In this document: positions 56,976 to 64,000 of the stretch, piece after piece | How the letters are laid out: each line of letters opens with the position of its first letter | How positions within the stretch are numbered: position 1 is the stretch's first letter | Source: Streptomyces sp. CB02400 | GTDB lineage: Bacteria > Actinomycetota > Actinomycetes > Streptomycetales > Streptomycetaceae | Assembly (NCBI RefSeq): GCF_001905725.1 | Contig: NZ_LIWB01000003.1 | Coordinates: forward strand, 271,575-335,574 | Length of the DNA stretch: 64,000 nt | Direction of reading: 5' to 3' | Position numbers and translations under genes: made by a program | The notes under the pieces: model-generated | What the model saw: only the letters and a program-made list of their open reading frames with translations | Databases searched by the model: none | Told to the model about the DNA's origin: nothing

Positions 56976-59900
56976 GTGAGCTCCTCTTCCTCCACCAGCG
57001 GCCTGTCGCACCCCCAGGTGCGGCGGGGGAACCGTGGCGCTTATCGACTGGTGCGTACCCCGCCCGCTCGGGTGAATCCCCCTCGCATGGACGCCGCACA
57101 GCGCTCCGTGGTTGAGCACACGACCGGCCCGCTGCTCGTTCTCGCAGGTCCGGGCACCGGCAAGACCACCACCCTGGTCGAGTCCGTGGCCGCGCGGATC
57201 GCCCGTGGCGGGGACCCCGAGCGGATCCTGGTGCTGACGTTCAGCCGCAGGGCGGCCGTCGAGCTGCGCGACCGCATGGCCCTGCGCATCGGGGCCGCGC
57301 GCGCCCCGCAGGCGACCACCTTCCACTCGTTCTGCTACGCCCTGATCCGCGCCCACCAGGACAGTGACCTCTTCGTGGAGCCGCTGCGGCTGCTGTCGGG
57401 CCCCGAGCAGGACGTCACCGTCCGCGAGCTGCTCGCCGGCCAGGTGGACCTGGAGCGGCTCGGGCTCGCCCATGTGCGCTGGCCGGACGAGCTGCGCGCC
57501 TGCCTGACCACCCGCGGCTTCGCCGACGAGGTCCGCGCGGTGCTCGCCCGCAGCCGCGAGCTGGGGCTCGGCCCCGGGGCCCTGGACGCCTTCGCCCGCC
57601 GCATCGGGCGCCCCGACTGGCGCGCCGCCTCCGCCTTCCTCGCCGAGTACCTCGACGTCCTCGACCTGCAGGGCGTCCTCGACTACGCCGAACTGGTCCA
57701 CCGCGCGGTGCTCCTCGCCGGCCGCCCGGAGACCGCCGGACAGCTGGCCGCGCGGTACGACGCCGTCTACGTCGACGAGTACCAGGACACCGATCCCGCC
57801 CAGGTACGGCTGCTGCGCGCCCTGGCCGGCGGACGCACCCTCGTCGCCTTCGGCGACCCCGACCAGTCGATCTACGCCTTCCGGGGCGCGGACGTGGGCG
57901 GCATCCTGGAGTTCCCGCACACCTTCCCCCGCGCGGACGGCCGCCCGGCCCCGGTCGAGGTGCTGCGCACCTCCCGGCGCTCCGGCGCCGCCCTGCTGGA
58001 GGCCACCCGGCGGGTGACCCGGCGCATGCCGCTGCCCCGCCTGCCCGCCGAGAAGGTCCGCGCCCACCGGGAGCTGACCCCGGACCGGGACGGCGGCCGG
58101 GTCGAGGTGTACACCTACCCGACGTCCGGCACGGAGCTGGACAACATCGCCGACATCCTGCGCCGGGCGCACCTGGAGGACGGCGTTCCCTGGAAGGACA
58201 TGGCCGTCCTGGTCCGGGCCGGCGCCCGCACCCTCCCCGCCGTCCGCCGCGCGCTCACCTCGGCGGGCGTCCCCGTGGACGTCGACGGCAACGACCTGCC
58301 CCTGCGCCACGAACCCGCGGTGGCCCCGCTGCTGACGGCCCTGCGCGCGGTGGCGACGGCGGAGGCGGACGACCGGGAGGACGCGGGGGCCGGCCCCGAA
58401 GCGGAACCGTGCTGGCTCGACACCGAAACCGCCCTCGCCCTGCTCACCTCCCCCCTCGCCGGCATGGACGCCGCCGATCTGCGCCGCCTCGGACGGGCCC
58501 TGCGCGAGGAGGAGCGGGCCGGGGGCAACCCGCTGCCGCCGCCCTCGGACGAGCTGCTCGCGCGTGCGCTGGCCGAACCGGAGCGGCTCGCCGTGCACGA
58601 CCCCGCCTACGCGCGGGGCGCCCAGCGTCTCGGCGGCCTGCTGCGCCGGGCCCGCGAGCGCCTGGCGGGCGGCGGTACGGCCGAGGAGGCCCTGTGGGAC
58701 CTGTGGGACGGCACACCGTGGCCCGGGCGCCTGGAGCGCGCCGTCCGGCGCGGCGGCGCGGCCGGCCGCAACGCCGACCGGGACCTCGACGCCGTGTGCG
58801 CGCTGTTCGCGACCGCCGCCCGCGCGGAGGAACGCACCGGCGGCCGGGGCACCCTGAACTTCCTGGAGGAGATCGAGGCCCAGGACATCGCCGCCGACAC
58901 CCTCACCCGGCGTGCCGCCCGCCCCGACGCCGTGCGCCTGATGACCGCGCACCGCTCCAAGGGCCTGGAGTGGCGCCTGGTCGTCGTGGCCGGCGTCCAG
59001 GAGGGCCTGTGGCCGGACCTGCGCCGCCGCGGCTCCCTGCTGGAGGCCGACCGGATCGGCCGCGACGGACTCGCCGAACCGCTCACTCCCGGCGCGCTGC
59101 TCGCCGAGGAGCGCCGCCTGTTCTACGTCGCGGCCACGCGCGCGCGTGAACGGCTCGTCGTGACGGCCGTGAAGGCGCCCGCCGACGACGGCGACCAGCC
59201 CTCCCGCTTCCTGACCGAACTCGGCGTCGAGCCCAAGGACGTCACCGGGCGCCCCCGCCGCCCCCTGGCCGTCGCCGCGCTCGTCGCCGAACTGCGCGCC
59301 ACGACGGTCGACCCCCGGGTCTCCGGCACCCTGCGGGAGGCCGCCGCCCAGCGGCTGGCCCGGCTCGCCGCGCTCGCCGACGAGGACGGCCGCCCCCTGG
59401 TGCCGTCCGCGCACCCCTACCGCTGGTGGGGAATGTTCGAACCGACGGCGAGCAAGGTGCCGCTGCGCAACCGCGACCAGCCCGTCGTGCTCTCCGGCAG
59501 CGCCCTCGACCAGCTCGCCAACACCTGCGCCCTGCAGTGGTTCCTGGGCCGTGAGGTGAAGGCCGACGCGCCCGCGACCGCCGCCCAGGGCTTCGGCAAC
59601 GTGGTGCACGTCCTCGCCGACGAGGTGGCCTCCGGGCACACCCCGGCCGACCTCGACGTCCTCATGGAGCGCCTCGACTCGGTGTGGAACGCGCTCGCCT
59701 TCGACGCGCCGTGGAAGTCGGCGCAGGAGAAGGAGCACGCGCGCGTGGCGCTCGAACGCTTCCTCGAGTGGCACGTCATGGACCGCGCCGGACGCACCCC
59801 GGTGGCCAGCGAGCACGACTTCGACGTCACCCTCGAAGCGGGCGACTACGAGGTCCGCATCCGCGGCCAGATGGACCGCGTCGAGACCGACGGCGAGGGA

Positions 59901-60284
59901 CGCGCGTACGTCGTCGACTTCAAGACCGGCAAACAGGCGCCCAGCGCCAAGGAGGTGCAGCGCCACCCCCAGCTCGCCGTCTACCAGCTCGCCGTCGGGG
60001 AGGGCGCCGTCGACGACGTCTTCGACGGCGCGCGTCCCGAACCGGGCGGCGCCGAACTCGTCCAGCTGCGCCAGGGAGCCGCCAAGCGGGACGGCGGCGA
60101 GACCCTGCCCAAGGTCCAGGCCCAGGAGCCGCTCGAAGGGGAGTGGATCGGCGACCTGCTGGCCACGGCCGCCGGGAAGGTCCTCGACGAACGGTTCGGC
60201 CCGACCGCGGGCCAGCACTGCGCCCACTGCGCGTTCCGGGCCTCGTGCAGCGCCCGGCCCGAGGGCCGGCACGTGGTCGAGTGA
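56976..60284 (+). CDS. adnA: AdnA, UvrD-like helicase with RecB-type nuclease and Fe-S staple
   Basis: A 1102-residue subunit of the actinobacterial DNA-end resection motor-nuclease. Walker A GPGTGKTT is at 58-65, DEYQD near 270 and the UvrD motif TAHRSKGLEW near 655. The C-terminal PD-(D/E)XK nuclease shows YVVDFKTGKQ near 980. Cysteines in TCALQW (about 850) and CAHCAFRASC near the end fit the four-cysteine iron-sulfur staple of AddB/AdnA. I chose the GTG at 56976, which keeps the family-like SSSSSTSGL start; ATG at 57087 lies just before the motor. Confidence 0.9.
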   Translation: MSSSSSTSGLSHPQVRRGNRGAYRLVRTPPARVNPPRMDAAQRSVVEHTTGPLLVLAGPGTGKTTTLVESVAARIARGGDPERILVLTFSRRAAVELRDRMALRIGAARAPQATTFHSFCYALIRAHQDSDLFVEPLRLLSGPEQDVTVRELLAGQVDLERLGLAHVRWPDELRACLTTRGFADEVRAVLARSRELGLGPGALDAFARRIGRPDWRAASAFLAEYLDVLDLQGVLDYAELVHRAVLLAGRPETAGQLAARYDAVYVDEYQDTDPAQVRLLRALAGGRTLVAFGDPDQSIYAFRGADVGGILEFPHTFPRADGRPAPVEVLRTSRRSGAALLEATRRVTRRMPLPRLPAEKVRAHRELTPDRDGGRVEVYTYPTSGTELDNIADILRRAHLEDGVPWKDMAVLVRAGARTLPAVRRALTSAGVPVDVDGNDLPLRHEPAVAPLLTALRAVATAEADDREDAGAGPEAEPCWLDTETALALLTSPLAGMDAADLRRLGRALREEERAGGNPLPPPSDELLARALAEPERLAVHDPAYARGAQRLGGLLRRARERLAGGGTAEEALWDLWDGTPWPGRLERAVRRGGAAGRNADRDLDAVCALFATAARAEERTGGRGTLNFLEEIEAQDIAADTLTRRAARPDAVRLMTAHRSKGLEWRLVVVAGVQEGLWPDLRRRGSLLEADRIGRDGLAEPLTPGALLAEERRLFYVAATRARERLVVTAVKAPADDGDQPSRFLTELGVEPKDVTGRPRRPLAVAALVAELRATTVDPRVSGTLREAAAQRLARLAALADEDGRPLVPSAHPYRWWGMFEPTASKVPLRNRDQPVVLSGSALDQLANTCALQWFLGREVKADAPATAAQGFGNVVHVLADEVASGHTPADLDVLMERLDSVWNALAFDAPWKSAQEKEHARVALERFLEWHVMDRAGRTPVASEHDFDVTLEAGDYEVRIRGQMDRVETDGEGRAYVVDFKTGKQAPSAKEVQRHPQLAVYQLAVGEGAVDDVFDGARPEPGGAELVQLRQGAAKRDGGETLPKVQAQEPLEGEWIGDLLATAAGKVLDERFGPTAGQHCAHCAFRASCSARPEGRHVVE

Positions 60285-60384
60285 CCGGAGTGACGCATCG
60301 CACCACCCGCGCCGACCTGCGGTTCTCCGCTCCCGGAGCGCTCTGACGGCCCCCGCTGTCAGTACTCGCCGCTAGATTCTGCGT

Positions 60385-63300
60385 GTGCCCGCTCGAATCA
60401 CCGATGCCGATCAGCTCAAGGAGCTCCTCGGCATCCCGTTCACCCCGGAGCAGACGGCCTGCATCATCGCGCCGCCCGCCCCGCAGGTGATCGTGGCCGG
60501 AGCCGGATCGGGCAAGACGACGGTGATGGCGGCCCGCGTGGTGTGGCTGGTCGGCACCGGCCAGGTCGCCCCCGAACAGGTACTCGGCCTCACCTTCACC
60601 AACAAGGCCGCCGGTGAACTCGCCGAACGCGTCCGCAAGGCACTGATCAAGGCCGGCGTCACCGACCCCGACGCCATCGACCCGGACAACCCCCCGGGCG
60701 AGCCCGTGATCTCCACGTACCACGCCTTCGCGGGCCGCCTCCTGACCGACCACGGACTGCGCGTCGGCCTCGAACCGACCTCCCGCCTCCTCGCCGACGC
60801 CACCCGTTACCAGCTCGCCGCGCGGGTCCTGCGCGAGGCCCCCGGCCTCTACCCGGCGCTCACCCGCTCCTTCCCCGACCTGGTCGGCGACCTCCTCACC
60901 CTCGACGCCGAGCTCGCCGAACACCTCGTACGGCCCGAGGACCTGCGCGCCCACGACGCCGAGCTGCTGCGCACCCTGGAGAACACCAGGCTCACCAACG
61001 CCGACCTGCGCAAGGTCCCCGAGGCGGCCGCCGCGCGGCGCGAACTCGCCGACCTCGTGCTGCGCTACCGGGCCGCCAAACGCGAACGCGACCTGCTCGA
61101 CTTCGGCGACCAGATCGCCCTGTCCGCCCGGCTCGCCGCCCTCCCCGAGGTGGGCCGCGTCCTGCGCGACGAGTTCCGCGTGGTCCTCCTCGACGAGTAC
61201 CAGGACACCTCCGTCGCCCAGCGCGTCCTGCTGGCCGGACTGTTCGGCGGCGGCACCGGCCACCCCGTGACCGCCGTCGGCGACCCCTGCCAGGCGATCT
61301 ACGGCTGGCGCGGCGCCTCCGTCGCCAACCTCGACGACTTCCCCGAGCACTTCGCCCACGCCGACGGCCGCCCCGCCACCCGCCAGTCGCTCAGCGAGAA
61401 CCGCCGCAGCGGCGGACGCCTCCTCGACCTCGCCAACGGCCTCGCCGAGCCGCTGCGCGCCATGCACGCGGGCGTGGAGGCCCTCCGCCCGGCGCCCGGC
61501 GCCGAACGCGACGGCACCGTCCGCTGCGCCCTGCTGCCCACCCACGCGGAGGAGATCGACTGGATCGCCGACTCCGTCGCCCACCTCGTGAACACCGGCA
61601 AGGCACCCGGCGAGATCGCCGTGCTGTGCCGCACGGCCGGCGACTTCGCCGAGATCCAGGGCGCCCTGGTCGCCAGGGACGTCCCCGTCGAGGTGGTCGG
61701 CCTGTCCGGGCTGCTGCACCTGCCCGAGATCGCCGACCTCGTCGCCGTCTGCGAGGTCCTCCAGGACCCCGGAGCCAACGCCTCCCTCGTACGGCTGCTG
61801 ACCGGCCCGCGCTGGCGCATCGGCCCCCGTGACCTCGCCCTGCTGGGGCGGCGCGCACGACGGCTCGTCTCCCACGCGCGCGTGGACGGCGACGACGACC
61901 CCGACCGGCGGCTCGCCGAAGCCGTCGAGGGCGTCGACCCGGCCGAGGTGATCTCGCTCGCCGACGCCCTCGACACCTTCCTGGAGACACCGCTGGACGG
62001 CCGAGGGGACGACGACGGCCTGCCCTTCTCACCGGACGCCCGCGTACGCTTCGCCCGCCTGGCCACCGAACTGCGCGACCTGCGCCGCTCCCTCGCCGAC
62101 CCCCTCATGGACGTCCTGCACCGCGTCCTCGCCGTCACCGGCCTGGAGGTCGAACTCTCCGCGTCCCCGCACGCCCTGGCCGCCCGCCGGCGCGAGACCC
62201 TCTCCAACTTCCTCGACATCGCCGCGTCCTTCGCCGCCGGCGACAACGAGGCCACCCTGCTCGCCTTCCTCGCCTTCCTGCGCACCGCCGCCCAGTACGA
62301 GAAGGGCCTCGACAACGCGCTGCCCGGCGGCGAGAACACCGTCAAGGTCCTCACCGCGCACAAGTCCAAGGGCCTCGAATGGGACGTCGTCGCCGTCCCC
62401 GGACTGGTCACCGGCACCTTCCCCAGCAGCCAGGGCCGCGAGAAGTGGACCGCGCAGGGCAAGGTGCTGCCGCACGGACTGCGCGGCGACGCCGACACCC
62501 TGCCCGACGTCGAGTCCTGGGACTCCCGTGGCCTGAAGGCCTTCCACGAGGCCATGAAGGAACACCAGCACACCGAGGAACTCCGCCTCGGCTACGTCAC
62601 CTTCACCCGCCCCCGCTCCCTGCTCCTCGGCTCCGGCCACTGGTGGGGGCCCAGCCAGAAGAAACCGCGCGGCCCCTCCGACTTCCTCCACGCCCTCTAC
62701 GCGCACTGCGCCGCCGGACACGGCGAGATCGAGGCGTGGGCCGACGAGCCCGCCGAGGGCGAGGAGAACCCCGCCCTGCACCGGGCCGGCGACGACCAGG
62801 TGTGGCCCCTGCCCCTCGACGCCGCCGCCCTCACCCGCCGCCGCGCGGCCGCCGACACCGTCCTCGCCCACCTCCACCGCCTCGCCGCCCACCCGGACGG
62901 CCCCGCCACGGCCGTACACGACCCCGACACCCACGACGACCCGGACTGGCCGCCACCGCCCGACGACGAGGACCCCCTCCCCGAGGAGGACCCCTTCGCG
63001 GACGCCGGCCCGGACGACTGGGACTCCTGGAGCACCGACCGCCCCACCGTCCCGCACCAGGCGACGGCCCCGGAACCCGCCGTACACCCCGGCCCGGCGG
63101 AGCCGGCCCACTCGCCGAGACCCCGTCTCACCCCCGAAGAGGCCCGCACCGTCGCCTCCTGGGACCGCGACCTCGACGCCCTCACCGGAGAGCTCCTGCA
63201 CCTTCGTGAGAGCGTCACCGAGGTGCGGCTGCCCGCCTCGCTGACCGCCTCCGAGCTGCTGCGCCTGGCCGCCGACCCGGACGGCTTCGCCCAGGAACTG

Positions 63301-63858
63301 GCCCGCCCCATGCCCCGCCCACCGCGGCCCGCCGCGCGCCGCGGCACCCGCTTCCACGCCTGGGTCGAGGCACGCTTCGAGGAACTGACCCTGCCCATGC
63401 TCGACCCGGACGAGCTGCCCGGCGGCGACGCCGAGATCTCCGACGAACGCGACCTGGAGGCACTCAAGGAGGCCTTCGAACGCACCGAGTACGCCCACCG
63501 CACCCCCCACCGCGTGGAAGCCCCCTTCCAGCTGTCGATCGCCGGCCGCGTCGTCCGCGGCCGCATCGACGCCGTCTACCGGAAGGACGACGGGGACGGG
63601 ACGACGTACGAGATCGTCGACTGGAAGACCGGCCGCGACCGCACCGCCGACCCGCTCCAGCTCGCCGTCTACCGGCTCGCCTGGGCCGAACAGCAGGGCG
63701 TCCCCCCGGAGACCGTCACGACCGCGTTCCTGTACGTACGCACCGGTGAGATCGTCCGCCCCGGCCCCCTGCCCGGCCGCGCGGAGCTGGAGCGGCTGCT
63801 GCTCGGGGAGCCGTCCGGTGAGATACCGCACTCCGAGGACACCGGCGCGGGCCGATAG
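60385..63858 (+). CDS. adnB: AdnB, UvrD-like helicase with RecB-type nuclease
   Basis: A 1157-residue partner of AdnA, 100 bases downstream and on the same strand. The motor has Walker A GAGSGKTT at 39-46, DEYQDT near 270, GDPCQAIYGWRG and TAHKSKGLEWD near 660. A linker rich in Asp/Pro/Glu (about residues 850-920, DPDWPPPPDDEDPLPEEDPF) leads to the RecB-type nuclease with YEIVDWKTGRDR near 1077. No Fe-S cysteine set is visible, so the staple is on AdnA only. Together they should process double-strand breaks for recombination. GTG start. Confidence 0.91.
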   Translation: MPARITDADQLKELLGIPFTPEQTACIIAPPAPQVIVAGAGSGKTTVMAARVVWLVGTGQVAPEQVLGLTFTNKAAGELAERVRKALIKAGVTDPDAIDPDNPPGEPVISTYHAFAGRLLTDHGLRVGLEPTSRLLADATRYQLAARVLREAPGLYPALTRSFPDLVGDLLTLDAELAEHLVRPEDLRAHDAELLRTLENTRLTNADLRKVPEAAAARRELADLVLRYRAAKRERDLLDFGDQIALSARLAALPEVGRVLRDEFRVVLLDEYQDTSVAQRVLLAGLFGGGTGHPVTAVGDPCQAIYGWRGASVANLDDFPEHFAHADGRPATRQSLSENRRSGGRLLDLANGLAEPLRAMHAGVEALRPAPGAERDGTVRCALLPTHAEEIDWIADSVAHLVNTGKAPGEIAVLCRTAGDFAEIQGALVARDVPVEVVGLSGLLHLPEIADLVAVCEVLQDPGANASLVRLLTGPRWRIGPRDLALLGRRARRLVSHARVDGDDDPDRRLAEAVEGVDPAEVISLADALDTFLETPLDGRGDDDGLPFSPDARVRFARLATELRDLRRSLADPLMDVLHRVLAVTGLEVELSASPHALAARRRETLSNFLDIAASFAAGDNEATLLAFLAFLRTAAQYEKGLDNALPGGENTVKVLTAHKSKGLEWDVVAVPGLVTGTFPSSQGREKWTAQGKVLPHGLRGDADTLPDVESWDSRGLKAFHEAMKEHQHTEELRLGYVTFTRPRSLLLGSGHWWGPSQKKPRGPSDFLHALYAHCAAGHGEIEAWADEPAEGEENPALHRAGDDQVWPLPLDAAALTRRRAAADTVLAHLHRLAAHPDGPATAVHDPDTHDDPDWPPPPDDEDPLPEEDPFADAGPDDWDSWSTDRPTVPHQATAPEPAVHPGPAEPAHSPRPRLTPEEARTVASWDRDLDALTGELLHLRESVTEVRLPASLTASELLRLAADPDGFAQELARPMPRPPRPAARRGTRFHAWVEARFEELTLPMLDPDELPGGDAEISDERDLEALKEAFERTEYAHRTPHRVEAPFQLSIAGRVVRGRIDAVYRKDDGDGTTYEIVDWKTGRDRTADPLQLAVYRLAWAEQQGVPPETVTTAFLYVRTGEIVRPGPLPGRAELERLLLGEPSGEIPHSEDTGAGR

Positions 63859-63868
63859 GCTCGAGGAC

Positions 63869-64000
63869 ATGAGCCAGCCCGTTGACACTGCCGTCAGCGC
63901 CGTCCGTACGTACATCGCACAGCACCGCGTCGCCTTCCTCGACGACCTCACCGAGTGGCTGCGCATCCCGTCCGTCTCGGCCCAGCCCGACCACGCGCCC
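63869..64000 (+). CDS. M20-family dipeptidase, N-terminal fragment
   Basis: The window ends after 44 codons of a new gene reading MSQPVDTAVSAVRTYIAQHR, then FLDDLTEWLRIPSVSAQPDH. The LxxWLRIPSVSAQP start is typical of M20/CNDP-type metallodipeptidases. GAGGAC precedes the ATG. Metal-binding motifs lie beyond the window, so the call rests on the N-terminus alone. Confidence 0.72.
   Translation, partial: MSQPVDTAVSAVRTYIAQHRVAFLDDLTEWLRIPSVSAQPDHAP

Noticed and set aside
56904..60272. 1122-codon minus-strand frame opposite adnA
   Set aside because: Shadow of adnA; no motif, while the plus strand has a full helicase-nuclease.
1..64000. tRNA, rRNA, transposase, integrase or secondary-metabolite core genes
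   Set aside because: Looked for on both strands by motif; none seen. The region reads as conserved core chromosome with small accessory insertions.

Overview
The window is chromosomal DNA of a high-GC actinomycete, almost certainly a Streptomyces. G or C dominates third codon positions, GTG starts are common, and there are streptomycete-specific short proteins and intergenic repeats. MshB (mycothiol), FdxA, TatB and the AdnAB-type helicase-nucleases point to the same group. It reads as core chromosome: I see no rRNA, tRNA, CRISPR array, transposase or phage gene.

Block 1 (about 0-27 kb) keeps the gene order of the Mycobacterium tuberculosis Rv1170-Rv1239 interval, as I remember it. It holds mshB; a VanW-like wall protein; fdxA, dapC and dapE (lysine/diaminopimelate pathway); a LOG-family protein; a FolP2-type dihydropteroate-synthase paralogue; a DivIVA-domain protein; tagI; an enoyl-CoA hydratase; a DUF3117 protein; an O-methyltransferase; and then an envelope-stress module of ECF sigma factor, zinc anti-sigma factor, HtrA protease and TatB. 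Mrp, DUF1003, MgtE-N/CBS, a lipoprotein and CorA follow.

Between the blocks (27-34 kb) lie a SUFU-domain protein, an MFS exporter with a clear palindromic operator, DUF6758, a PHP phosphoesterase, MarC, a 50-residue conserved protein, a NYN-domain protein and a hydrolase.

Block 2 (34-64 kb) follows M. tuberculosis Rv3211-Rv3201c: a DEAD-box helicase with a long basic repeat tail, ferritin-like protein, DUF3107, TetR regulator, DUF3152 zinc peptidase, MoeZ, alkyltransferase-like protein, AdnA, AdnB, and the start of an M20 dipeptidase. Two insertions break this order. One is a four-gene cassette (43.8-48.9 kb) of PelF-like glycosyltransferase, multispan membrane protein, NDP-sugar epimerase and Spherulin-4-type hydrolase. 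I read it as a candidate compact Pel/galactosaminogalactan-like exopolysaccharide locus and regard it as the most interesting part of the window. The other (50.2-56.1 kb) carries a tandem pair of secreted lipoprotein peptidases and a large membrane protein joining a kinase-like domain to a flippase-like domain.

Other points of note are two genes whose homologous N-termini imply ATT and CTG start codons, and several perfect inverted repeats. These include one inside a coding 3' end and one pair bracketing a convergent intergenic gap. Intergenic repeats have modified gene ends.
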